Positions 25,141 to 33,613 of a stretch of DNA of 64,000 bases are shown here, in pieces (within the stretch, counting starts at the first letter, position 1; the number at the start of each line of letters is the position of its first letter). A program made the position numbers and the translations under genes. Source of the stretch: UBA2834 sp963623365 (GTDB lineage: Bacteria; Patescibacteriota; Saccharimonadia; Saccharimonadales; Saccharimonadaceae); contig CAVFJY010000005.1 in the NCBI GenBank assembly GCA_963623365.1, positions 11,408 through 75,407 of the forward strand, in the 5' to 3' direction. The notes under the pieces are model-generated. The model made no database searches and was not told the origin of the DNA. It saw nothing but the letters and a program-made list of their open reading frames with translations.

Positions 25141-26658
25141 ATGACCAATCATGTTTATACCGCTATTCCTGCCGGCATTAGTGCCGACCTTATCACCGTT
25201 GAAAGCGACACTAATCGCGGCCTCCCCTGTTTTAATATCGTCGGCATGGCCAGTAAATCCGTCACCGAGAGTCGCGACCGTATCCGTTCTGCCATCAATA
25301 ATTCCGGTTTTTCTTTTCCAGGGAGTCAAAAACTCATCATCAACCTTGCGCCCGCCAGTCTCAACAAGAGTGGCGCTGCCCTTGATTTACCTATCGCGCT
25401 TGCCGTTCTCGCCGTTTCGCAGCAACTTCTCCAGCATGATCTCGATCAGCGCATGTTTGTCGGCGAATTGGCCCTTGATGGCTCGCTTCGCCCCGTCAAA
25501 GGCATTATTAATATCGTCGAATGCGCCGTCGCTAATCATATCAAACAGCTCTATCTTCCCGCCGCCAATGCCCGTCAAGCCGCTCTGCTCGCTACGCCCA
25601 ATTTGCAAATTTATCCTATCCAGTATCTGCGCGAACTTTGGCAATTACTCAAGTCACAAGTCCATATTTCGCCTCTAAAGCAAAATGTAAAAATCACACA
25701 AAAAGATAAGCACGAGCATTATCTCGACGCTATTAAAGACCAGCCTCTCGCCAAACGCGCCCTCACCATTGCCGTCGCCGGTCGCCACAATTTACTCATT
25801 ACTGGTCCTCCAGGCGTCGGCAAAACTATGCTCGCGCGCACTATTCCCGACCTATTACCGCCCATGCATCTTGCTGAATGCGTCGAAGTCACCAAACTCC
25901 ATTCGCTTGCTCAGCCTATCACGCATATTATCTCCCAGCGTCCTTTTCGCTCGCCTCACCATTCCGCTAGTATTAGATCCATCCTCGGCGGCGGCATTCA
26001 AGCCGAACCAGGCGAAGTTACGCTTGCTCATCGCGGCGTCCTCTATCTCGACGAATTCGCCGAATTCCCTCGCGAAATCCTCGAAGCCCTGCGTCAACCA
26101 CTTGAGGATCGCCAAATTTCGCTCAGCCGCATCGGTCAAAAAGTCATCTATCCTGCCGACATTATGCTCGTCGCGACTATGAACCCTTGCCCATGTGGAT
26201 ACAAAAATTCGCCAAATCAACGCTGTAGCTGTAGCGCTGCCCAACTCGCGCGTTATGCGAAAAAACTTTCCGGACCACTCCTCGACCGCATAGATATCAC
26301 TATTCCCGTTTTTGCACCCAGCAAATCTGTTCTATTAAATTCCACAACAATTAGCACTAGTGAACACGAAATTGCCAAATTCCAGATACGGCGCGCTTTG
26401 AATAAACAATTTAATCGTTATCATAATCCCGCTATTACCAATGCTTCGCTTAACTCATCCGCCATCGCCAAGTATCTCAAGCTCACGCCTGCCGCCAAAA
26501 GTTTTCTACTCGCCGCCGCCGAACGTTACCATTTATCCGCCCGCGCCTACTACAAAGTTATCAAAGTCGCTCAGACCATCGCCGATCTTACCGCCGCTTC
26601 CACCATCACCAAAGCCCATATCGCCGAAGCGCTCCAATATCGCAACCCCTTATTCTAA
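25141..26658 (+). CDS. comM: Mg-chelatase-like AAA protein ComM/YifB
   Basis: 505 residues. The N-terminal ChlI-like S5 fold (ESDTNRGLPCFNIVGM) is followed by an AAA domain with Walker A GPPGVGKTML, the RPFRSPHHSAS motif, Walker B LYLDEFAEF and NPCPCGY, then the C-terminal Mg-chelatase domain. ComM is a branch-migration helicase that helps integrate DNA during natural transformation. A reading frame open from 24967 overlaps tmRNA; the family start MTNHVYTAIPAG at 25141 fits, with a -10 six bases upstream (leaderless). DNA uptake is common in Saccharibacteria. Confidence 0.93.
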   Translation: MTNHVYTAIPAGISADLITVESDTNRGLPCFNIVGMASKSVTESRDRIRSAINNSGFSFPGSQKLIINLAPASLNKSGAALDLPIALAVLAVSQQLLQHDLDQRMFVGELALDGSLRPVKGIINIVECAVANHIKQLYLPAANARQAALLATPNLQIYPIQYLRELWQLLKSQVHISPLKQNVKITQKDKHEHYLDAIKDQPLAKRALTIAVAGRHNLLITGPPGVGKTMLARTIPDLLPPMHLAECVEVTKLHSLAQPITHIISQRPFRSPHHSASIRSILGGGIQAEPGEVTLAHRGVLYLDEFAEFPREILEALRQPLEDRQISLSRIGQKVIYPADIMLVATMNPCPCGYKNSPNQRCSCSAAQLARYAKKLSGPLLDRIDITIPVFAPSKSVLLNSTTISTSEHEIAKFQIRRALNKQFNRYHNPAITNASLNSSAIAKYLKLTPAAKSFLLAAAERYHLSARAYYKVIKVAQTIADLTAASTITKAHIAEALQYRNPLF

Positions 26659-26670
26659 CCGTCCTACCCC

Positions 26671-26699
26671 TTGTTTATTCCTAAATTTCTTGCTATAAT
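26671..26699 (+). promoter_or_regulatory. Promoter of infC-rpmI-rplT
   Basis: TTGTTT (26671-26676), 17 bases with an extended TG-C, then TATAAT (26694-26699). Confidence 0.65.
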
Positions 26700-26738
26700 A
26701 TATTCATAACAAGTCTAATTTTTTGAAGGAGTTATACC

Positions 26739-27257
26739 ATCAGTAACTACAATTCGCAGCACACCCGTTTAAATGGAGAAATTCGTTATCCGGAGGTGCG
26801 TGTAATCAGCGCTGATGGTGCACAGCTAGGCATTATGTCTAGTCGCGACGCTCAACTCAAAGCGCGTGACGCTGGCCTTGATCTCGTCGAGATCTCACCA
26901 AACGCCAATCCGCCTGTTGTAAAAATTATCGATTGGGGTAAATACCAATATCAAAAGATGAAAGAGCAGGCTCGCGCCAAGAAGAACGCCAAAACTTCCG
27001 AGCTCAAGCAAATCAGACTTGGTTTGAAAATTGGGGAAAACGACCTCAATATTAAATGCCGCAAAATCCTCGAATTGCTCGATGATGGCGACCGAGTTAA
27101 AGTTATGATTATCTTCCGTGGCCGCGAAATGGCCCACAAAGAAATCGGCACCGAACTTATGCAACGCATCATCGAAAAACTCGGCGATCAAATTATCGTC
27201 GATGGCAAAGCTCAGATGAGCGGCCGCAACCTTACTTTTATGGTTCGCCATAAGTAG
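26739..27257 (+). CDS. infC: Translation initiation factor IF-3, AUC start
   Basis: 172 residues. The first AUG/GUG-type start (GTG at 26796) would remove the conserved N-terminal segment. In frame upstream, LNGEIRYPEVRVISADG is clear IF-3 sequence, reaching back to ATC at 26739 with AAGGAG seven bases before it. The start codon is therefore most likely AUC, a rare codon used for infC in several bacteria because IF-3 itself rejects non-standard starts and so limits its own synthesis. The C-terminal domain is complete (KIGENDLNIKCRKILELL). It is first in the operon with L35 and L20. Confidence 0.88.
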   Translation: MSNYNSQHTRLNGEIRYPEVRVISADGAQLGIMSSRDAQLKARDAGLDLVEISPNANPPVVKIIDWGKYQYQKMKEQARAKKNAKTSELKQIRLGLKIGENDLNIKCRKILELLDDGDRVKVMIIFRGREMAHKEIGTELMQRIIEKLGDQIIVDGKAQMSGRNLTFMVRHK

Positions 27258-27328
27258 TAAGCCAAACGCCCACCGGTTCCCTACACCCCACCGCGTTTTA
27301 TCATTAACTAAAGTAGGAAAGGTAGAAC

Positions 27329-27523
27329 ATGCCAAAACTCAAAACCCACAAGGGTACAGCCAAGCGTGTCAAAATTACTCGCACGGGTAAAGTTGTCCGC
27401 GAACGCGCCTTCGGCAACCACATTCTGGCCAAGAAGTCCAAAGCCCGCAAACGCAACATGAAAACTGCTGCTTTCATTAACGGCAAAATTAAGAAAAACG
27501 TTAAAACTGCATTAGGAGCTTAA
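27329..27523 (+). CDS. rpmI: Ribosomal protein bL35
   Basis: 64 residues, basic, with MPKLKTHKGTAKRVKIT and the typical HILAKKSKARKRN. Standard infC-rpmI-rplT order. GGAAAGG lies before the ATG. The 71-base gap after infC may hold an L20 operator; I see no clear motif. Confidence 0.95.
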   Translation: MPKLKTHKGTAKRVKITRTGKVVRERAFGNHILAKKSKARKRNMKTAAFINGKIKKNVKTALGA

Positions 27524-27527
27524 TTAC

Positions 27528-27869
27528 ATGAGAGTTAAACGTGGAGTCGCTGCACGCGCCAAGCACAAAAAGATTCTTGAAGCCGCCAAAGGCATGCAGC
27601 ATTATCGCACCCGTAGCTATCGCCTCGCGAAGCAAGGTGTTATCAAATCCTTACGCTATTCCTATCGTGATCGCCGCAACCGCAAACGCGATTTGCGCTC
27701 CCTTTGGATTACGCGTATCAACAATGCCGCTCGTGAAAATGGTATTAGCTACAGCCAGCTAATTAATGGTCTCAAGACTAAAGGCATCGAACTCGACCGC
27801 AAAGTTCTCGCTGAACTCGCCGTCAACGATCCAAAAGCCTTTGCTGCTGTTTGCGAAAGTGCTAAATAG
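27528..27869 (+). CDS. rplT: Ribosomal protein bL20
   Basis: 113 residues with VKRGVAARAKHKKILEAAKG and the RKRDLRSLWITRINNAAR core. It binds 23S rRNA during assembly and in many bacteria represses its own operon. Four bases separate it from rpmI. Confidence 0.96.
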   Translation: MRVKRGVAARAKHKKILEAAKGMQHYRTRSYRLAKQGVIKSLRYSYRDRRNRKRDLRSLWITRINNAARENGISYSQLINGLKTKGIELDRKVLAELAVNDPKAFAAVCESAK

Positions 27870-27888
27870 GCATCAAAAATCACAACAT

Positions 27889-27921
27889 AAAAATATCTCC
27901 CTTCAAAGGGAGATATTTTTT
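27889..27921. terminator. Terminator of infC operon, bidirectional
   Basis: ATATCTCCCTT and AAGGGAGATAT with flanking A and T runs. It overlaps the end of the minus-strand gene at 27921. Confidence 0.85.
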
Positions 27922-28532
27922 TAATTCATCAGCGTTAAGGCTTTCGCTAGCGCCCGTGCCTGCGTCAACGGATGCTCCGGAAAGGCATTGTCATAATCTT
28001 CTTTTTCACTCGCATTCATCAAAATTCCCTGCTGGAATTGCGGGTCATATGGGTCCTCCGCCCAACCTTCATAATTTGGTCCAATTTTATTTCCGCGCTG
28101 CAAAATCGCAAATACCGCCGTGTCACGACCACCCGTATAACCCGTTTCATCAAAGAAACCTTCAACCTGAAAAACATGACTCGCAAAGTAGCCAATGTGC
28201 ATCATCAAGCTATACTGCACGCCGATACTTCCCCGATTCACCGTCTTCACAATCGAATAAATATATTTTTTCCCCGCCTGCGTAATTCCCGTCGCCACTT
28301 CAATAATCCCTTGGTCCTGCGCCAGTGAATTCCGAATTCCCATAATCACTTCCTCGCGCGAATTAAATGGCAGCGCCTGCTCCGACGGAATCGCCGCATA
28401 CATCGCCAAACACGCTGCATTATTCGTTTGTTTCGAAAACGAAATCGATCCTACCGGATCCCCAGGTAACGGATTCATTTGTACATAATCGTCCGGAACG
28501 TTCATGGTAAAATCCGCAATCGCAATATTCAT
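27921..28532 (-). CDS. Hypothetical protein of 203 residues
   Basis: Soluble, mixed alpha/beta, no signal peptide or membrane helix. The pattern MNVPDDYVQMNPLPGDPVGSIS, a central VFQVEGFFDETGY and a C-terminal QFQQGILMN do not match a family I can name. It has an extended -10 TG-T-TACAAT (28539-28547) six bases before the ATG, so it is leaderless. It lies downstream of the RNase P RNA terminator, convergent with rplT. Confidence 0.65.
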   Translation of the reverse strand: MNIAIADFTMNVPDDYVQMNPLPGDPVGSISFSKQTNNAACLAMYAAIPSEQALPFNSREEVIMGIRNSLAQDQGIIEVATGITQAGKKYIYSIVKTVNRGSIGVQYSLMMHIGYFASHVFQVEGFFDETGYTGGRDTAVFAILQRGNKIGPNYEGWAEDPYDPQFQQGILMNASEKEDYDNAFPEHPLTQARALAKALTLMN

Positions 28533-28549
28533 AAGCTCATTGTAACATT

Positions 28550-28577
28550 AAAAAACTCCACATTTGTGGAGATTTTT
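28550..28577 (-). terminator. Terminator of RNase P RNA
   Basis: AATCTCCAC-AAAT-GTGGAGTT followed by T. The promoter of the 27921-28532 gene follows at once. Confidence 0.8.
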
Positions 28578-28578
28578 A

Positions 28579-28932
28579 ATGAGCTCGTCTTGTAAGCCGG
28601 GTTCTGTAACTTCCGTCGAAAGACACAAGCCTGTAGTCATCTATCTAGCCCCGCGATTGCTCACGAGATCTAGCGGTGAGCGACCATCCTCGGATCAAGG
28701 TATCTAGGTCTCCTTGCAGTCAGTAGAGTTTACCTCATTACAATGTCGCCACTGCAATCTGTGGGCTCTTGCCCCACTCTTTTCACCCTTACCACAGCCG
28801 AGGCTGTGGCGGTATTGTTTCTGTGGCACTATTCCTACGCTCACGCGCGGTTGCTGTTAGCAACTACCGTATCCTGTACTGCCCGGACTTTCCTCTCGCC
28901 TTACGGCCAGCGACTACATCAACGAGCTCATC
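28579..28932 (-). ncRNA. rnpB: RNase P RNA
   Basis: About 354 bases. Conserved core GAGGAAAGTCCGGGC lies near the 5' end, and the 3' side has the matching P4 strand (ACAGAACCCGGCTTA). The ends close as GATGAGCTCGT with ACGAGCTCATT (P1). It processes tRNA 5' ends with RnpA. Promoter TTGCAG-N17-TAAGAT at 28936-28964. Confidence 0.93.
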
Positions 28933-28935
28933 TTT

Positions 28936-28964
28936 ATCTTAACAGATGTTGACAATTTCTGCAA
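28936..28964 (-). promoter_or_regulatory. Promoter of rnpB
   Basis: TTGCAG (28959-28964), 17 bases, TAAGAT (28936-28941), with the start near 28929-28932. Confidence 0.6.
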
Positions 28965-28978
28965 ATATTTTTAAATAA

Positions 28979-29875
28979 TTAATATTCCACGTTTGCGCGT
29001 TTCATATTCGCATCAATTATTTTATTCACTTCCGCATCCGCCTCTTCATTCAACTCACGCGGCACATGCGTAAAGCTGTATGCTTCCAGATTCGATAACA
29101 ATTTCAGTACATCACCATGAATCTGCATCAAATCCGGATTTTTCACCTTATACACGCCATTCATCTGGTTCACCATCATCAAGCTGTCACTCTTAAAATG
29201 CACCCGCTTCAAGCCCAATTCAATCGCCTGTTCTAAGCCTTCCTTCAAGCCATAATATTCCGCCAAGCGCGATGTCGAAAAGCCCAAAAATTCACCGCCA
29301 CGTTTTAGCTCCTTACCGTCTGGCCCGATAATATAATAACCCAAGCCACTCGGCCCAGGATTACCCCGCGAACCGCCATCTGTATAAATTGTCGCAAAAT
29401 CGCTTGCCGGTAACACTTGCTTTGCCTCATCGTCAACTGTCACAATCTTCGTCGCAAGCGTGCCTGCCTTCGTTGCCGTAATCTGTAGCACCATCATGCT
29501 TTCTTCCGCCAACATTACCGCATTTGCTTCAGTGCTCTTCACCCACTTATAGGCCACATAGCGATCTGTTGTAATTTTTACAGAAACATCTTCCAATTTC
29601 GCTTCAAACACAATAAATAAGTTGCCCTGCTCCGACGAATTACCTAAATCCGTAAATGTCACCACATCCGTCAAGCGTAAACTTGTCGCCCGCATCCCCA
29701 AATTCTCATACAACACCCGCGCCATCGCTTCTTCTGGCTGCTCGCCAAAAATAATCTTACCCGTTGGCAGTTCAAAATTATTTACGACCCCCTCAACGCG
29801 CCCGCCCGCTCGTTTCAAAAGTAGAATCTCATCGTCTTTTCTGCATATCGCCGTCACCCGAATGCGCTGTTTCAT
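28979..29875 (-). CDS. Nudix-RNase HI fusion protein
   Basis: 298 residues. Residues 1-140 form a Nudix-like domain; its box reads GKIIFGEQPEEAMARVLYENLGM-type with the REUxEE glutamates partly replaced (RVLYEN), so hydrolase activity is doubtful. Residues 160-298 are an RNase HI domain with all four acidic residues: TDGGSRGNPGP, AEYYGLKEGL, FKSDSL and ELNEEADAEVN. The RNase H part probably degrades RNA in RNA-DNA hybrids; the Nudix part may bind a nucleotide. Extended -10 TG-C-TAAAAT (29882-29890) lies six bases before the ATG (leaderless). Confidence 0.85.
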   Translation of the reverse strand: MKQRIRVTAICRKDDEILLLKRAGGRVEGVVNNFELPTGKIIFGEQPEEAMARVLYENLGMRATSLRLTDVVTFTDLGNSSEQGNLFIVFEAKLEDVSVKITTDRYVAYKWVKSTEANAVMLAEESMMVLQITATKAGTLATKIVTVDDEAKQVLPASDFATIYTDGGSRGNPGPSGLGYYIIGPDGKELKRGGEFLGFSTSRLAEYYGLKEGLEQAIELGLKRVHFKSDSLMMVNQMNGVYKVKNPDLMQIHGDVLKLLSNLEAYSFTHVPRELNEEADAEVNKIIDANMKRANVEY

Positions 29876-29983
29876 AGACTTATTTTAGCATAAGCGCAAG
29901 CACATCGCCGCATTTTCGCTCAGTCTCATTTTTCCGTCACACTTTCCATTCTCTCGGCTACGTTTTCATTCCTCAAGGCATCA

Positions 29984-30115
29984 AAAAATCCCGAGTAACA
30001 TGTTTTCCCGTGATAAGAACACGGTGGGTAAACTCTCTTACTCTAGGACCACAGTCTTAAAATATCAAGCTCCCTAAAACATGATTATTCAGGAAAATCA
30101 TGCGTTACTCGGGAC
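29984..30115 (-). ncRNA. Candidate small RNA with closed ends
   Basis: About 132 bases. An extended -10 TG-C-TATAAT (30122-30130) predicts a start at 30115. The 5' TCCCGAGTAAC pairs with 3' GTTACTCGGGA, and the stem continues as CATG-A-TTTTCC with GGAAAACATG, about 21 base pairs with two bulges. Inside are CCGTG-TTCTTAT-CACGG, CTTGA-TATT-TTAAG and GTAA/TTAC hairpins. The closing stem is followed by TTTTTT, so it doubles as a terminator. It follows the M50 gene. The class is unknown; 6S-like RNA is possible but the interior is branched, not rod-like. Confidence 0.6.
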
Positions 30116-30137
30116 ATTTTTATTATAGCACAGCTCC

Positions 30138-30770
30138 CTAGCGGATACCAACTAACCAATAATAAGCCGCTAGCAAAGCACTCTCCGCACCAATGATGTA
30201 GTTACTAAACCAACTTCCCAACAAAAACACTACAACATATACGACAATCAAGCCATACGGCTCCAAGTTCCGCAATATTTTACGCGCCGAATCTGGCGCC
30301 AAGGCGTATAGTACTCGACTGCCATCTAGCGGCGGAATCGGAATAATATTAAACAGCGCAAAACCCATATTAATATACATCCCATTAATCAGTACACTCC
30401 CCCATATGCCCATATTTTGCCCTGTCCAGAACCACAGCAAGAAAAACAGTAACGACAAAATAATATTTGTCAGCGGCCCCGCAATTGCCACCAGAGCAAA
30501 GCCCCATTCGCCACCTTTAACTTTACGCGTATCAATCGGTACTGGTTTTGCGCCACCAAATATCGGTCCCCCCATCAAGAATAGCAATACCGGCACTATC
30601 ACCGACATCATTGGATCAATGTGCTTCAACGGGTTCAATGACAAGCGCCCGTTCGTCTTCGCCGTATCGTCGCCTAATTTATATGCCGTCCAACCATGCG
30701 CCAATTCATGCAGCACCGTCGAGAACAATAATATCACTATCACAAAAATAAAGGTTAGGACTGTTTCCAT
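30138..30770 (-). CDS. Site-2 protease family (M50) membrane peptidase
   Basis: 210 residues, about five or six membrane helices. It has the zinc motif HELAHGW (HExxH) in helix 1 and the second metal-binding motif PPLDGSRVL (NxxPxPxLDG-type: NIIPIPPLDGS). It lacks PDZ domains, like small M50B/S2P proteases. Such enzymes cut membrane-bound substrates; the target is unknown. TG-A-TAAAAT lies seven bases before the ATG, so the mRNA is probably leaderless. Confidence 0.88.
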   Translation of the reverse strand: METVLTFIFVIVILLFSTVLHELAHGWTAYKLGDDTAKTNGRLSLNPLKHIDPMMSVIVPVLLFLMGGPIFGGAKPVPIDTRKVKGGEWGFALVAIAGPLTNIILSLLFFLLWFWTGQNMGIWGSVLINGMYINMGFALFNIIPIPPLDGSRVLYALAPDSARKILRNLEPYGLIVVYVVVFLLGSWFSNYIIGAESALLAAYYWLVGIR

Positions 30771-30801
30771 AACCTCTATTTTATCAAATTTTTGATTATT
30801 C

Positions 30802-30993
30802 TTACTTAATCAAACCTTTTTTGCGAAGCGTACGTAGTGCCGAAGTCGAAACATTCAATTTCACTTTCTGGCCATCTACTACAAAAGTACGCTTCTGAAT
30901 GTTTGGCTTAAAAACCTTGCGAGTCTTATGCTGAGAAAAGCTCACATTGTGACCATACATCTTGCCTTTACCGGTAATTTCGCATACTGCCAT
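30802..30993 (-). CDS. rpmB: Ribosomal protein bL28
   Basis: 63 residues with MAVCEITGKGKMYGHNVSFS and the C-terminal VSTSALRTLRKKGLI. The zinc-binding CxxC of some L28 proteins is absent; only Cys4 remains. Confidence 0.95.
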   Translation of the reverse strand: MAVCEITGKGKMYGHNVSFSQHKTRKVFKPNIQKRTFVVDGQKVKLNVSTSALRTLRKKGLIK

Positions 30994-31029
30994 ATTATTA
31001 TCTCTTATTATTTTCTTAGACTATGCTCT

Positions 31030-31058
31030 ATTATATCTTATCTTTCTCTATTTTGCAA
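31030..31058 (-). promoter_or_regulatory. Promoter of rpmB
   Basis: TTGCAA (31053-31058), 17 bases, TATAAT (31030-31035). Leader about 30 bases. Confidence 0.65.
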
Positions 31059-31102
31059 GCCTATGCGCCCGCGGACTCATGTGACCAGCAAGCTCGTCGC
31101 CC

Positions 31103-31552
31103 TTAATCCAGTTTCCACACTTCCATCACTGCCGGCAAAGCATTCGCATTCTTAATCTTCAATTTCTTTTCCGTCTTTACCGTGGCCTTAACTTCTGCAA
31201 AATCCATATTCCCCATCGGAATTACAATTTTCGGCTCAATAATACTCACAAACTTTGCCTCACTCGTACCGAGGATATCTACCGGGCCCAACTCATCCAA
31301 ATCTTCTACTGATGCCGTATTCCCCACTAGCCCAATCTTAATTCCGTCGACATCAATTCGGTACATAATCCCGCCGCTCTTTAAACTCTTGCCGATAATA
31401 ATCACATCGCCAATCTCATATTCGCCCGCACCCCGAATCGTCCCCACTTTTAAATCTGCATTCACCGTAGATTGTACGACATTAATATTTACGACTCTTT
31501 CCTTTGCTCGAATCGTCATTTCGTCCGAATTCTTCAATTCTATTTCAAACAT
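31103..31552 (-). CDS. Metallo-beta-lactamase-fold protein, truncated type
   Basis: 149 residues. The pattern GAGEYEIGDVIIIG, IKIGLVGN and LGPVDILGT resembles the C-terminal half of UlaG-like metallo-beta-lactamase-fold proteins. The HxHxDH metal motif is missing, so it is probably not catalytic. It has a good Shine-Dalgarno (GAGGAGAG) and lies 20 bases after the 31573-32178 regulator, forming a two-gene operon. Function unknown. Confidence 0.6.
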   Translation of the reverse strand: MFEIELKNSDEMTIRAKERVVNINVVQSTVNADLKVGTIRGAGEYEIGDVIIIGKSLKSGGIMYRIDVDGIKIGLVGNTASVEDLDELGPVDILGTSEAKFVSIIEPKIVIPMGNMDFAEVKATVKTEKKLKIKNANALPAVMEVWKLD

Positions 31553-31572
31553 TTCTCTCCTCCTCTTCTGAC

Positions 31573-32178
31573 TTATAGAATTTTATCTGGATCATATTTA
31601 TCGCTGATCTTCAACGACCACACATCTGCCAAGAATTTATCTCGTACGCTCTTGCGATACAAATAATCGTCGCGCGTCATAATTGCATAATTTAATGGCT
31701 TGCCCACTTTCTTTTCGACCAATTCCGCCCAACGCGTTAATTTTCGCTGATAATCATTACCAATAATTAACAAATCTAGTCCTTCCTGCCCAGGCAGGCG
31801 GTTCGTCACAATCAGCGCGTCCAAGATATTTTCTACTGGCCGCACATATTCTTCCCATACCGACTTTGGCGCGCTCGCTTCCGCCACGGCCGTTGAATCA
31901 ATTTTGCGCGAAAAGATTTCCGTCATTGGGCGCATGAATGGATGTTTCGTATTCGCTGAGTAATAAACTTTATTTTCGTAGTTCTCAATTTTTACTAAAC
32001 CTAGTGCATTTAAATTCGTCAGCTCCCGCCGCACTGAATTAATTTGCTCTTCAATCACGCGCGTAATCTCGCGCACATAATAAGACTTGTCCGGATTTTC
32101 AAAGAATAACGCTAATAACTTAGCCCTAGTCTTTGACCCGAACAATTTTTCTAGTGGCATGCTATTATCTTTGCTCAT
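31573..32178 (-). CDS. Winged-helix regulator with C-terminal domain
   Basis: 201 residues. Residues 8-75 form a winged helix (LFGSKTRAKLLALFFENPDKSYYVREITR..VRRELTNLNALGLV), like the HTH of MarR/ArsR-like or nucleotidyltransferase-linked proteins. The C-terminal 110 residues (ALIVTNRLPG..LDLLIIGN) resemble a degenerate minimal nucleotidyltransferase fold. It may be a transcription factor sensing a ligand or modifying a partner. TG-T-TAAAAT (32188-32196) lies nine bases before the ATG. Confidence 0.65.
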   Translation of the reverse strand: MSKDNSMPLEKLFGSKTRAKLLALFFENPDKSYYVREITRVIEEQINSVRRELTNLNALGLVKIENYENKVYYSANTKHPFMRPMTEIFSRKIDSTAVAEASAPKSVWEEYVRPVENILDALIVTNRLPGQEGLDLLIIGNDYQRKLTRWAELVEKKVGKPLNYAIMTRDDYLYRKSVRDKFLADVWSLKISDKYDPDKIL

Positions 32179-32204
32179 CTTGTCTATATTTTAACACAAC
32201 CCTG

Positions 32205-33038
32205 CTAAATTTCGCCAATGCGGTAAAAATTAATTATACGCTCCGCTGCAGTCTCTGGCGGCAACCAGACAATATTTTTATTACGTCGAAACCACGTCAG
32301 TTGTCGCTTCGCTAAATGCCAGTCATCTACCGCATTCAATCGTATTGCTTCTGTGCGACTAATTTTACCCCGCATCATTTCCCAGCAAATTGGATAAATA
32401 TCTGACTTCATGGCTTGGCTATCCCAGCCATATTGCTCCACCATTCGCAAAGTTTCTGCCTCAATTGGCTGTTCAAATAATTTATTCGACCTTTCTAGTA
32501 GTCTTTCTCGCAATTTTTCGCGCGACCAATCAATTCCTATCATCAGAAAATCGTCACTCATTTTTAATCTGTCTGAATAAGTTTTTTTTACAACATCATT
32601 AAATTGATAGTCGTACACCAGCGCATCCACGTACAGTCCCGTTCCGCCCGCAATTATTGGATAATTTCCGCGCGCGCGAATTTCTTCGATTTTTTTGCGC
32701 ACATATTTTACATAATCTACGACCGTAAACCTATCGTTCGGCTCCACTAAATCAATCCCCCAATGCTGCACGCCGTGCTGTTCTGCCAATGTCGGTTTCG
32801 CCGTGCCAATATCCATGCCTTTATAAATCGCCCGCGAATCCGCCGAAATAATCTCGCAAGCCGGAAAACATTCATGCTTCTGCAACTGCAATGCTACTTC
32901 GATCGCCAATCCCGTCTTGCCCGACGCCGTCGGTCCAACAATCACCAAAATCGGCTCCGTGCCCCGCTCGCATTTTCCGCCAGCAACAAAAACAGCAGCC
33001 CAACCCTCAAAGTCACTGCTGCTGTTTGCTGCCATCAT
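32205..33038 (-). CDS. miaA: tRNA dimethylallyltransferase
   Basis: 277 residues. Adds an isopentenyl group to A37 of tRNAs reading UNN codons. P-loop GPTASGKT at about residues 35-42, ISADSRAIYKGMDIGTAKP, and AGGTGLYVDAL are diagnostic. About 30 non-homologous residues precede the P-loop. The start ATGATG overlaps the region just after the efp stop (TAAAATG), so it is coupled to efp at the end of the rpsF-ssb-rpsR-efp-miaA cluster. Confidence 0.92.
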   Translation of the reverse strand: MMAANSSSDFEGWAAVFVAGGKCERGTEPILVIVGPTASGKTGLAIEVALQLQKHECFPACEIISADSRAIYKGMDIGTAKPTLAEQHGVQHWGIDLVEPNDRFTVVDYVKYVRKKIEEIRARGNYPIIAGGTGLYVDALVYDYQFNDVVKKTYSDRLKMSDDFLMIGIDWSREKLRERLLERSNKLFEQPIEAETLRMVEQYGWDSQAMKSDIYPICWEMMRGKISRTEAIRLNAVDDWHLAKRQLTWFRRNKNIVWLPPETAAERIINFYRIGEI

Positions 33039-33039
33039 T

Positions 33040-33600
33040 TTATTTCTGGCGTTCGCGATATGCGTAAGTTTCCGTATCTACCGAAATCACGTCACCCGTT
33101 TTAATAAATGCGGGAACTTTCACTTCTACGCCCGTTTCCAGCTTCGCATCCTTCTGCACTGAAGAAGTCGTATCGCCTTTCACCACGCTTTCTGTATAAG
33201 TCACCTCTAGCCACACATTCTTTGGCAGCACCAAATTAATCGGGCTATCATTATAAAACTGGATATCGAAATTTTCGCCTTCCTTCATGAAGTCCTTCGA
33301 ATCGCCTACCATCTCGGCCGACAATTCGTACTGATTAAAGCTTTCCGGATTCATGAAGTAAAACTTCTCTCCATCATTGTACAAATATTGCACAGTTTGG
33401 TTCGTTACTTCCGCTGGCTCAATTTTTTCCTGCCCCTTAAAGGTCTTCGGCAACAATGCACCCGTAATTAGGTTCTTCACCTTCACGTTCACAATGCTTC
33501 CACCGCGCCCCATTACCTTCTGTGAATACTCCACCACCTTATATGGCTGACCATCCAGCGTAATCAGGGTATTTTTCTTTAAATCAGTTGGTCCGTACAT
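33040..33600 (-). CDS. efp: Elongation factor P
   Basis: 186 residues, three beta-barrel domains. EF-P relieves ribosome stalling at proline runs. The tip of the first-domain loop reads VMGRGGSIV, with Arg32 where E. coli has the modified lysine. Arg at the tip is known from the EarP-rhamnosylated type, but no earP is in this window. It follows rpsR by 13 bases. Confidence 0.95.
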   Translation of the reverse strand: MYGPTDLKKNTLITLDGQPYKVVEYSQKVMGRGGSIVNVKVKNLITGALLPKTFKGQEKIEPAEVTNQTVQYLYNDGEKFYFMNPESFNQYELSAEMVGDSKDFMKEGENFDIQFYNDSPINLVLPKNVWLEVTYTESVVKGDTTSSVQKDAKLETGVEVKVPAFIKTGDVISVDTETYAYRERQK

Positions 33601-33613
33601 GTCAGACCCCTAA

